From Branchiostoma floridae (lineage: Eukaryota; Chordata; Leptocardii; Amphioxiformes; Branchiostomatidae): 64,000 bases of DNA. The position numbers were made by a program, and so were the translations under genes. How positions within the stretch are numbered: the stretch's first letter is position 1; each line of letters opens with the position of its first letter. This document shows, piece after piece, positions 11,585 to 23,300 of this stretch. The notes below the pieces were generated by a model. It saw nothing but the letters and a program-made list of their open reading frames with translations, was not told where the DNA came from and searched no databases. The stretch spans positions 9,734,779 to 9,798,778 of the forward strand of contig NC_049983.1 in assembly GCF_000003815.2 (NCBI RefSeq), read 5' to 3'.

Positions 11585-14500
11585 ATGGCCTCCAGTATCA
11601 GTGCAGTCGGGACCATGGCTAAAGACAACACCAACATGGCATCAAGGATCACCATGAGGGACGGTATGACGGGAACCAGTTCAAATCCTGTACCTGGAAA
11701 ACCTGCTCTTAGGCCGGTCAGTTGTGATGGCAATCACTGCATCGCCCCTTACGCTGTTAGTCATCACGAAGGTGATGGCAATGGTGGAAATAGCGACGTG
11801 TCCACAGAGAATGGTGCTACGGCTTGGAATGTAGAAACAATAACCAACATAGTCCCGGGCAATGCAGATATTGAACCATACGCTTTTTCATACATTTGTC
11901 AGGACCATATCGTATCCGCCGAGACAAGTTTGGAAGTTGCGAAAGAACCGTTTCACGAAGGTGATGGCAATGGTGGAAAAAGTGACGTGTCCACAGACAA
12001 TGGTGCTACGGCTTGGAATGTAGAAACAATAACCAACATAGTCCCGGGCAATGCAGATATTGAACCATACGCATTCTCATACATGTGTCAGGGCCATATC
12101 GTATCCGTCGAGACAAGTTTGGAAGAGGCAAAAGAACCGTTTCGGAAAACAAGAACGGCTTTAATTAACATCAATGAAGTTTCAACCAAACTGGTGAGAT
12201 GTCACTCATCCAGGGTTGATGTGGACACTACTATCGCCAGGGACGACCGAAATGTCCAACGACTTCGACATCCTCCAATTTCACTTCATCCAAATCAGAT
12301 GTACGCACAAAAGGACATTGCCGAGCTAAACTTTCATACCGAAACTCCACTGCAGAAAACAAGAATGGCTTTAGACAGCAGCAATAATGTTTCAACCGAA
12401 CTGTCGGGATGTCACTCATCCAGGGTTGATGTAGACACTAACTTCGCCAGGGATGACCGTAATGTCCAACGACTTCGACATCCTCCAACTTCGCTTCATC
12501 CAAATCCGATGTACGCACAAAACGACAGTGCCAAGCTAAACGTTAATACAGAACCTCCATTGGGGTCAGCAAATAGTGGTGGCAAAAGCTTCACCAAGTC
12601 ATGTGTTGTTCAGTATCAGACCGGAGATAAAAATGGCGATGTTGAAATACCTACCGAAAGCAATTCTGCATCCGAAGACGAAGAAACATTCCACATCGTA
12701 AATCTTCATGTTGATAACATTGAACCATATGCCTTAGCTTACACCTACCATGATGACATTGAGGAATCTCCAGAAGAAATGACAACCATGGAACCCTGTC
12801 AGAAAGCTAAAACGGCTTCAAGCAGCAACGATGATGTCTCGGCCAAATTGGTTAGATGTGACTACAGGAATGACGATGACACAATGGGCTTTCCTGGGAA
12901 TGACAGTGCAAGGCATGACATTCTTCATCCACCGAGTAGACTCCAACCAAATTCGATATGCGACAGTAACACCCGGGACCCGAATCTGCTGTACCCTGCA
13001 TCAACTCTGGACTCGAATCCAACTAGTAAAGAGCAAAACAACCCGAGCTACAACTCACCGTCCCCGCAAAATGCCGAGAAGCCTAACTCGGCGTACGGGC
13101 AGAATGATCAACCAGACTTTAACAGCACTGAAAGTGAGGGCATCCTCCGAATCGATCCATATGCTATTAGATACCAGGAAGACGATGACATCAGCAGTGA
13201 CATACAAGCGCGTCACCCTGTCAGTGAAAACGGACAAACAATCGACATCGACCTTGGTGACAATGAACCAATTCAACCGTACGCTGTTGCATTCGGATGC
13301 CAAAGCGACATGCCGTCTGTTAAGAAGACAAAAGAGACTCATGAAAAAGAATCATCTAAGAAAACAACTTCAGATAGCAACACGATCTCGACCAGCTTTG
13401 CGGGATGTGACTCGCTCCAGAATGATGCTGTAGACTCAGTGTCTAAAGATGAGGGCAAGTGTCACGTTCACAATCGTCGACGTTCTCCGAATACACTCCA
13501 TGCTAATCCGATGTACGCACGGAGCGACCTCATCCCTAATCCCATGTATGCACCAAACGTTGGCCAGCAAGCAATCAGAGGTAAGATATGTCTCCATGTA
13601 TTTCATTAGCCTTTTGGTTTTAGTTATTTAGCCCTGTGGGTTTGAGTGATGTATGTAAAAAAACTCATTATGATGTAAAAAAGTGACATTTTTCTGAAAT
13701 TTTAGAGTATGATGTCCGCTTCAATTCTGTTCATCATCAGAGAGGTGACACCAGGTGATAGGCATTTTCAATACTTTTCCCAAATCAACTTGGTGTTTTG
13801 AGCTGAAGCGCTCGTTACAATGTATTTCATTTGAAATGCTGGAAGTGAATAATAGACTGGAGAGATTTCTAGCCTAGGTTTTGTTTCTTTTCTCCTCCTG
13901 AAAAAGTATTCCTTTGATTCTGTTTGCTTCCGCCTTGACGCTTTGAGATACTGTACTTGACAATAGCCACGAATTGAAAATTATTAAGAAGCTTAATAAG
14001 ATATGCTCTAAAGCTCTGTATTGTTCTTCATTTCAGCGGCTAATCAATTGTTCACAGCTGTCAAGTGATCTCCCATCTTCTCCCATCTTTTAAGACTCGG
14101 GGCATTTGGGGCCCCTTTCAGTGATACCTCTGATCAACATTGTCCAGAAGCTGTTCCAGGCAGAAGCTGTTACATGAATGAATGTCCTGCCAGTCGACTG
14201 TGTTCTTGAGACCGCTTCAGAGGGAGCTTGTCTTGGCATAGCTTGGCTGATATGTGTTTTTCTCCAAAGGGAAGAGATGTTGCTTTGCTGTAGTGGCAGC
14301 TATTGTACTTGCGGTGTCATTGACCATCTGTGGAATAGTTCTTGCGATGTTCTTGAGTACACACGGTAGTCCACTGGTAAGCTAGCTTATGTCTTTCATG
14401 CTCTTTTCTCCCCCTGGGCCCTGTTAGATGTTCCTGTAACCATTTGATACGGAGAGTCTCTTTCTGAATGAAAGTTGCACTGTAATTACCATGACAAAAA

Positions 14501-15689
14501 TGGACTTAGCCAAATTGTCTACTGCCCACGCGTAATCTTTGTCAAGGAATGAACAGAAGTTGGCGATTGCAGATCCACTTGGATTAAGAATGACTTCCAA
14601 CAACACCGATGGACTTTAAAGCTTCTTCGTGTAGCTTCAAACAAGTTATACTTGTGCATGATTGTATTTTGGCGTAGTGTGAATCTGACATGACACTTTA
14701 ACGTATATAGCAAAATAAATCCAAATGTTATTTTCAATTTTTCTATCGGTAGCATTTTTGCTTTAATTGTTGTTTTAGAATTTAGAGTCAGTCAGAGCAT
14801 CACATCAAGCACATAATTAACAACATAGTTCCCTATCTAAAGGTGGAACAAACTGTCAACACTACCTACGCAACTGGCCAGTCCGATGTGAACACTACCT
14901 ACATCCCTGGTCAGTCTAATGTGAACTCTACCTACATCCCTGGCCAGTCCGATGTGAACACTACCTACATCCCTGGCCGGTCTAATGTGAACTCTACCTA
15001 CATCCCTGGCCAGTCTGATCTGAACTCTACCTACATCCCTGGCCAGTCTAATGTGAACACTACCTACATCCCTGGTCAGTCTGATGTGAACACTACTTAC
15101 ATCCCTGGCAACCCTGCCTTCAGCAGTTCTAAGAGAACGACAACGCTTAAGCCCATTTCAATTTCCACGGTGAGTATAATCTCGGAGAGAATTTTGAATA
15201 AACGCCTCAACGTCTCAAATTAAATTGTTAGTTTTCTGCATCACTAACCCACTAATCCTTACCCAGAAAGATGTGTGCAAATCAATGGAATGACTTTGTA
15301 CTATATCTTGATCTAAGCACCCACTGAGACCACTGGTCATCAATACCAACTACTCTTACCGGTAGAAAATGGCAACAGCCCACCAACAGCCCACATATTG
15401 GTAAAAAATGGGATAGCGGGGGTGTTATCCATTTATTTTACCAATAGGAGATTCAAGAATTAACTTCTGGTGAAAGATGAGTTTTATTTTGCACCCATGC
15501 ATTAGAACACCTCTTTGTAGTTAGCACGTGTTTCCAAAATGATTATTTTCAGGACTAAAAAACATGGGATTAATAACCAATCCTATCCACAGGTAAGTTC
15601 TACCGATGGCTCATCTATAGCTGGCAATGGCCCCTTTGGGGAAGCATTGCCCACCGTGATGCCATTGTTGAAGAGAAGACGTCCAATGG
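11585..15689 (+). CDS. Type II membrane protein with tyrosine-motif tail and glycosylated stalk, copy 2 (3' end not resolved)
   Basis: Exons 11585-13580, 14270-14376, 14843-15169 and 15593-15689 have the same phases as copy 1 (1,0,0,1). The tail is about 665 residues, with IEPYAFSYI/M, IEPYALAYT, IDPYAIRYQ, IQPYAVAFG and PNQMYAQ, PNPMYAQ, ANPMYAR, PNPMYAP. The first PYA motif has become IAPYAVSHH. A block of about 60 residues (GDGNGG..ENGATAWNVET..PGNADIEPYAFSY) is repeated within the tail, and a block of about 70 residues ending LHPNxMYAQ is also repeated. The membrane exon encodes KRCCFAVVAAIVLAVSL and the stalk has eight repeats. The exon ending LKRRRPMG leaves an open phase 1, so further exons must follow, but the counterpart of copy 1's last exon was not found. 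An intron insertion may have displaced or damaged it. Confidence 0.72.
14858..15112 (+). repeat. Coding minisatellite: 11-residue glycosylated stalk (copy 2)
   Basis: Eight units of NTTYIPGQSDV type, more uniform than in copy 1: nearly all carry YIPG, and NTT alternates with NST. The exon is 327 nt against 408 nt in copy 1, so length changes by whole units while the frame is kept. Confidence 0.9.
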
Positions 15690-15693
15690 GTAA

Positions 15694-17157
15694 TTACCTC
15701 CATGAAATGTCATGGAATGGAGGTTATATTTTCTGTTATGTGTCTCTGTCTGTGTAGATGATTACTCAAGAACGGCTGGATGGATTGGTTTCATACTTGT
15801 TGTGTTGGTGGGGTGTGATGAAAGCTCGAATCGATGAGAACTTGGGAGCCGTATCTGTCGTTATAATCGATGTAATAATATCAGAAATCACCCCTATATT
15901 TGAGATATATTGGTACAGGCATCGTGCTGTATGTGTTTGTTAATGGGCTTAGCTGAGAGCAGATAGTGAGGTGACAGCTGTTTGGGGAACCCCCAGTAGT
16001 TTTATTTATGTCTGCTTAGGACTGTTTGAAATATTTGTAACAGTTGGCACAGTAGTTACCTCCATGAAATGTCATGGAGGTTACATTTCCTGTTATGTGT
16101 CTCTGTCTGTGTACAAGATTACTCAAGAACGGCTGGATGCATTGGTTTCATACTTGTTGTGTTGGTGGGCTGTGATGAAAGCTCGAATCGATGTGATTTT
16201 GGGCGCCGTATCTGTCGTTATAATCGATGTAATAATATCAGAAATCCCCCCTATATCTTCGATATATTGGAACAGGCATCGTGCTTTAAGTGTTTGTTAA
16301 CGGGCTTAGCTCCAAGCAGATAGTGAGGTGATTTGTATGACAGCTGTTTGGGGAACCCCGAGTTTTTTAATATGATAATTAGTTTTATTTATGTCTGCTT
16401 AGGATATCATGGAGATGTGAAGCGTAAGTATAATTGTAAGAAGTTGAGGTACATTTAACGGTAAGGTATGGATGTCTCACATACTGTACTGCTGATTTGA
16501 GTGACATGGTGATTAAAATGCCATTAGGTCCTCTCATCTTAGATGGGTTGGGTGTCAGAAGTTTTATGGGCGATACAGATGTTCTGATTTCGTTACGATA
16601 AGGGACAGTTGTTAGTTGTCTCTTTCGTAGCCAATGGTACTTGTTTTTTAGCAGACGGGGTTGGCGCCAAGTATTCATCTTACAGTTGATGTAGGGCTAT
16701 CAGAGGAAAGTGTGCATCTCATTTTTGTACCGTGTGAACAGCTGATGTTATGACATATTGGTGGAAAATCAAATCACCATCTGACTAAAGTTGGCCACAT
16801 CCCTTCTTCTTTCTGAGTTTCCCAACTTCCTCCCACCACACCGCTCTGAGGCACATAGTCGAACCTCAATAATGCTGACAACGTTAACCTTAGACAGTTT
16901 AAATGCCAAACATCAAGCTTAAGGAACACCACGCTACCATATGCCGTCGACCTCTTAAACGCACATTACACAATTAAGTGTCACATTTTAATAATTACTA
17001 ATCAGATGGACATCCTCTGTGTCATTAAATAAATACACCACTACTTCCCCATAACATTTATAACCATTACTCTCAAATACAACCGAATATAAACATACAT
17101 ACCATCCACAAAAAAACAATAAATATTTCATGGAGGTATGAGGTCCCCGAACTCTAG
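15694..17157 (+). mobile_element. Helitron/Helentron-like insertion in intron 4 of copy 2
   Basis: Copy 1 reads GTAATTTTGATCTGC at this place. Copy 2 reads GTAA, then about 1.46 kb, then TTTTGATCTGC, so the empty site is exact and no target duplication is visible. The element starts with a hairpin, ACCTCCATGA..TCATGGAGGT, and ends CATGGAGGT..GAACTCTAG: a subterminal inverted repeat and a terminal CTAG. About 300 bp of its 5' part (15695-15960) is repeated in tandem at 16056-16330. No rolling-circle transposase is encoded, so it is non-autonomous. Confidence 0.7.
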
Positions 17158-17208
17158 TTTTGATCTGCTTTCTAAACAAAAGTTTGGAAGAGAGATTTAG
17201 TGTTTTTT

Positions 17209-17486
17209 CAATAAAAATAAAAATAATAATGATAATGTTTTATTACAAATTCAAGCCCATGGGGCTAATTGGAAGTGAACAAAAATCAAATACACAAAAT
17301 GAATGAATGTGGTCTAAATGCAGGTAGATAATCTAAATTCTAACATACAAATATTAAATGGTTGAATGTACATACGGTAGTAATAGAGTAGGTATTAAAC
17401 CTACGCTTCAATTGCGAGGTTTGGCTGGTTCTTTGAAGACAGTTGAAATGAAACGTCCCATATATTCTATAATAGATTGATTCGAT
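17209..17486. mobile_element. Second insertion in unit 2, AT-rich
   Basis: Aligning unit 2 with 9395-9410 of unit 1 leaves about 278 extra bases that start AAAATAAAAATAATAATGATAATG. The A-rich end suggests the tail of a retroposed fragment. Its family was not recognised. Confidence 0.45.
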
Positions 17487-17489
17487 GTC

Positions 17490-20386
17490 ACTTGAGATGT
17501 TGTGTACCCCTCTCTCCTTTCAAAGTGTAGCGGCACCTTCAGTGGTTTTGACTGCACTTATTGTGTTTGAGTTTTAAAGACTGAAGGAGTTCTGGCAATA
17601 GAGCCGTCATCTATTTTTCTCTCGAGACGGGACGCAAGTCTCAGGACTGTCCGACTTAGGAAAACTCAATCTTAACACTCTGCACTACTTTCCGAAAACA
17701 AACCATCAATTTTTTTCCTACCTCAGCTTACTGCACTTGAGGCACCGGTGCAGCACTGCGGGGTTCGTTCACTGTGGCGCTGTTACGTTATTTTCGCCGA
17801 TTTCCTTTATTATAATTTAGATATTACGTAATACGCAAAAGTATTACTTAGAAGACAACAAAATACACAAAACTTCATTCTTTATCACTAAAATTCGTTG
17901 AGTATCTTTCGAACCCCGTAGTGCCACACCGGTGCCGCAGGTGCAATGAGATACCACCTTTTCAGACACATCCTGATTATGTCTCCGTTGTTACCCTTTA
18001 TTTCAGAGGGCTTTGCTCAGGTCGGTGTACCCGTAGTGAACGTTTATGTGGGTCCGAATCAGGAAAGCCTGGTGAGATTAACCGTGTCTGTTTCGTTTTA
18101 TGAATTTATCACATAGACCGTATTGGCTCGTTCTCATTAAATTAAAATGCCAAAAATGCTGTCGCCTGAGTTTACGCCTTGATATGGAGAAAATTATAGA
18201 CAACATCACTGGTTCCTTCATTTTTCCACAACCCTTGTAATGTTTTACAAAAGATACACCACAACATTCGTATTGGTTGATGGCTTAGAAGATTATTATA
18301 GCCACGGGTGGGATTTCACCACCTTAAAATTGGTTGTCGCCTGAAAAGAAACGAAGAATTCAAATAGTAGCCAAAAATGTAACAATTAATTTCCCAGAAT
18401 GATTGTTCGGTAGGTGAAACCAGCTACCCAGGCCCTCTGACCGATCACGAAAATAATAAGTTGCCATTTTTTGGCTATGGTTTAAAGAAGAATTTTCCTA
18501 AACAACCACGTAGTTTTCATTGAAAATAAAGCCGATTTATTTTTCGACCAAAAAAAATGCATTTTTTTTTACATTTCAATGAGAACGAGTGTATTACGTT
18601 CTACACGTACCACTCCACATATATATGTATATGTCATATTTCATGCGAATGATTTACAGTGCGGAAAATTAATATTGTTTGTCAAATATTTTCTATACAG
18701 TCTAACAATTCTATGAACACGAGTTCGTGATATGAACTCTCCACAAGATCATTTATCACGAGCCCCTTCTTAAGAGAAACACTAATTTCAAGAACAATAT
18801 ATTTGTTGACAAGATTTCTGTTCTTATAAACGGATAATATGCTACTGCATAGAATATGTTACATTTGGCATGTGATCACCAACTGTCAACGGCGAACTTT
18901 GATTATTATAATAATTATGAAATCCAGGAGAAATATTTACGGTTCTCATTTCAATCATTTTCAGTTTCAACAATTGAGAAATCTACTCTCAACCTCTGGC
19001 AAAGTTGTTGACAACAGAAGAGTGGAAGTGTCTGATGACAATGAGGTAAATGTATTTGTAACTGAGAAGGTCAACCCTTGAATTCAATCCCTTTGCTTCG
19101 AATAGGAGATTAGAATATTCCAACCCAGGATACCATAATCAATATTCCGATCACGTCTGTTCAACAAGAAATCCGAACGCCAACGTTCCCTCATGTAAAG
19201 GACAAAAGGAAGATTGATCGTCTGAGACTTTCCTTTCACTCAGACGTTTGGTTTATACTTCAAACATGCTTGAAAAGACTCCAGTCGTAGAAGAGAACTG
19301 TTGTGAAGTGAGTGTATGTGTATTTGTATGTGTATGTGTATGTGACAAAAGTACATAAAGACTTTGATCATATATTTCATGGAGATATGAGGTCTCCGGA
19401 ATCTAGCCTGACTGAAATCGCGCTCCTAGCGGCCGGTCCTATAGTATTGTCGCCGCTCTCGGGGAGGGGGTCATTAACCCCAGCCAGCAAGAGATTACAC
19501 AGGCTATCCGGAATCCTGCATTGTATGGATTTCTGCATTGTATGGATTCAAAGGGGTCACGAGGGCTTGGTATTGTTCATCATATTTTCTTCTAATCATC
19601 AGTATTGTTTGCTATCTTTGGAAGTGCCTTTGGAACTGTTTTGGATCGATTTGATGACATTGTTTGTAGTGATATGAATGTGGACTAAAACTTCGTAATG
19701 ACATACATTGTTGTAAAACATGGACTACTTTACATGACCTTAATACAATGTACGGAGCACAGTACAATGTACAATGTACGGAGCACAGATATTGACGAAG
19801 CACGTATAGTTTTCTGGGCTTTCTTGTAAAATAAGGCAGAATACAAAGCTGCGATTCACTTCATGATCATGACGAACTTCATTTTACATGTACCCTAAAT
19901 GCACATTGTGGAAAATAAACATTAATCAACGTAAAACTAATTTGTTAACATCTCTGTCTGACTTCTGGATTAACATCAATCTGATGGCCTGGTATCTTAA
20001 TTAGCATGCAGCAAGCATGAACTATCTATTTAGATCACCGTTAGTGTTTATGTTGCCTTCAAGATAGTAAAGACAAACCATTAACACAAACAAGGTTTAT
20101 TAGATTGGACAAAGTAATGCAAAATAGGTGAGATGTTTGTTTCCTTGCCTGCACTATTCTTATTACAGAGCTTAAAGCACACCAGTAAGAGCTACACTGA
20201 ATTCTCAGAGTGAGTCATATACACTACATCACTATTAAAAAATGCTAAGGAATGACGCTTCAAATGTCCGCTTTAAGATCCTATGCTTAAGTTTCTGGCG
20301 TACGGTCACTTTACGATCAATGCAAAGAAACAAGATTCATACTAGATGTCTAAAAAGGGGGCGGGGGAGGATGCCATTGATTATGT
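17490..20386. other. Spacer between copy 2 and gemin2
   Basis: No gene is supported. It contains the distal duplicated block (about 18890-18965), a short GTATGT microsatellite at 19309-19345, a Helentron-like 3' end (CATGGAGAT..GGAATCTAG, 19378-19406), and a direct repeat of ACAATGTACGGAGCACAG near 19745-19790. The last 500 bp are AT-rich and may hold the gemin2 3' UTR. Confidence 0.5.
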
Positions 20387-23300
20387 CTATGTGTCTGCTA
20401 AGTCTCCTTGGTCAAAGTATCTGCAGAAAGAGAAAAACATTGTCTGACCAAACTGCAAAATGGCATTTACAAAGGGCATGGTTGGTCACCTGTGCCAAGT
20501 TTCATAAAATCATGCAAATGAGAGCAACTCCTCACAATCACATTGCATCAAATTAGATCCGAAATCCAATGTATAACAGACATGCTGTACTTACCTAGAT
20601 ACCAAACATATGAGAAGGTTTAAAGGAGCCAGTCTGTCATCCTCTTTACTATCCTGTAACAAAAACACAATAAAGATAGATGTGTATATGTTACATCTTT
20701 TCATTTTGCCTTTAATAAAAAGTGCAAGGCCACTGTGACCATGGCAAATTTTCTGTAAAGTCTAATACTGAAAATTCTACTTACTATTTTTAATAGTTTA
20801 AAAACAAATTCGATTTTCCAAATCTTTATATCTATGGATCTTTAGTGCAGTCCCTTCAGTTAACTTGGTAACAGATTTTTAAGGGAGCTGTTATTCATTA
20901 TCAAAAAAGTCATTACTAGCTTTGCAAGGGCATCTTTTAGTTAAAATATATGCTAAAACATTATCAGGTATACATGTTGCTCAATCTAATTCAATGTTCA
21001 ACCTAAAGGAGTGTATGGAAGTTACTGTTATAGTAATAAGACAGTGGGGTCATGTGGCAAAACAGCAAGGTGTTAGGTCCAAAACCTAGAGGTCCTGGGT
21101 TTGAATCCGCTGATAGGGTACTGATCTTGTGACATTCGGAAAGGCACCTAAAATAAGTTTCTTCACTTCACTCAGGTGGACATGAATACCTAGCTTCAAC
21201 TAGGTATGTTCCTTGAATAAGACATTGAATGGAGGTCCCATGTTTTAGGAAAGCCACACTTCAAGCATGTTAAAGAATGTGCCACAATTCTTGAAAAGAG
21301 TCCTTCCCAGTGTGAGTGGATCAAACCTTACAGTCCAGTCTATATGACTTGAAAAGATAATAGTCATCTGCTTCCAGAAATGTTAAATCTCATAGACAAG
21401 AAAGGAACTCACGAGTGTGGCTCGTATAGCACTACAACATCTGGACAGTGTACGTAGGGAAGCAGCCGTGTCAGGGTACAGGGGCTTCTCTAAACACACC
21501 ATCAGGGCATACAACCACTGTGCCTGCGTGGGGGAGGTAGAGGAAAAATAACAAATACCATACTGTGTCTACCCATTTGTAAAGGTGCACTCTCACTGCA
21601 CTTGCATCAAGCTTGTATCACTGCAGGCTTTGAAAGATACTCAATGACATAAAGAACAGATTTTCTTACATTTTGTGTTTTTTGCTTCTAAGCCATACTT
21701 TTATGTATTACACAAAATCTAAACTATAAAAAAATCGGAGAAAATAACAAAACAGTGATGCAGTGAATAAACCCTGCAGTGCCACAAGCTTGATGCAAGT
21801 GCAGTGAGAGTTCACCTTAAGGGGTCAAAGGTCTTAGAAAGTAATTGTTCTATGTATGTTATGTTACACAATCTATAGCAGTCCTTACAAGTGACCTTTA
21901 AAGTATAATTTCAATTTGTCAAAATAAAGGATAGTCAGTAACATGGTGTGCACCATATGGCATGGCTTCTGGGACTACATTTCTACATACTAGTATTTAT
22001 TTCCTGAAACCTATCTTCATTGGTGGTATGCTGCATATGTTTTGGAATGTGTGGCATATTTTAGACTGACGGACAAGCAACACATATTACATACAGTAAG
22101 TACATTCCTATATACAGGAGACTTTTAATGAATAGCAATATTTACCTGTATTGTTGAGAATCCATGTCTCTGTAACCATGTGATGTGAAAGTCCAGAACT
22201 TGTATCACAGTCCACTGTAAGTATATTGAAAGTCATTAGAGTATTACACTTCTGGCCAGTAAGGTTTGTAGTGTGTCTTTCTGACATTTTGAAATGATAC
22301 GCTGCATACGATAAATCTAAAAAAATAAAAATCTCTATAGCCAAATTGCATGGTAAAAACACTAAAAACACTGACCAAGTTGATCTGCTGTGCTGGTAAT
22401 CAAATACTTGCAAAATTGCTGATGCAGTTCTGACAACATTGATAGGGGGCATCACTGCACCATTGCCAAAACTTACCTGGTCCATGGTTATCAGAATGTG
22501 TAAACTTGGTGGTCTGCCCTCCTGTAACAATAAAATAACAGTAATAACAGTAACAATAAAAACCAGTTAATAAGAACAGTTGAATTCAAAACACTCATCT
22601 TACTATTGGGCTAAAATACATATAGGTCCTTAATACATACATGTATGCCATGAAACTTCTTTACGCAATGAAGATACTGACAACTACATTACAAGTAAGT
22701 CAATGAAGGTAAGACATCCAGGTAATAAGACATGCCAAAAAGCAATTACTCAAGCAACTGGATATGATTTGGAAACGGTCAGACGTTCAACTNNNNNNNN
22801 NNNNNNNNNNNNNNNNNNNNNNNNNNNNNNNNNNNNNNNNNNNNNNNNNNNNNNNNNNNNNNNNNNNNNNNNNNNNNNNNNNNNNNNNNNNNTTTTCGAC
22901 CCGTACGCTAAACTGCTTTCAGTGAACAGTGAAATCTGACGAAAACTGGTGGATACCAGTTGAAACGTCTGACCGTTTCCAAAATCATATCCAGTTGCTT
23001 GAGTAATTGCTTTTTGGCATACATTACAAGTACATACGTACTCCAGAATACATTGTACAGATAGGAATCATTCTTCATGTTTTTTTTTTACATAAAATCT
23101 ATACAATGGTAAATAATGGATCACCAAGTCTATGTCTGACCTTTTAGATCTTATTTTCTAGGTAAATACAATGCAAATATATATCACCTTCTTGCTGTCT
23201 GTAGTGGCCCCCTGTCCCTCCCCTTGCCTTCCCTCCTCTCCTTCCTCTACAGACCCCTCTGGAGACACACCACAGCCCAGGCACAGCTGCTTCCACCCAC

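Larger units (their letters stand above)
4080..19080 (+). repeat. Tandem segmental duplication, two gene-sized units
   Basis: Unit 1 runs from about 4080 to 10800 and unit 2 from about 10985 to 19080. Shared landmarks in order are the 5' flank, the long first exon, the membrane exon, the stalk exon, the KRRR exon, a block with CCCCTCTCTCCTTTCAAAG, and a distal block TTTACGGTTCTCATTT (about 10178 and 18939). The start codons are 6.9 kb apart but the distal blocks are 8.8 kb apart, because unit 2 gained about 1.46 kb and 0.28 kb insertions. Confidence 0.85.

Noticed and set aside
12831..13433. 200-codon alternative + frame within exon 1 of copy 2
   Set aside because: It overlaps the acidic tail in another frame. 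It exists only because the tail has few alternative stops, and it has no own features.
22108..22530. 140-codon minus-strand open frame as one gene
   Set aside because: It reads through an intron between two gemin2 exons. Splice sites and homology support the separate exons 22477-22521 and 22146-22214.
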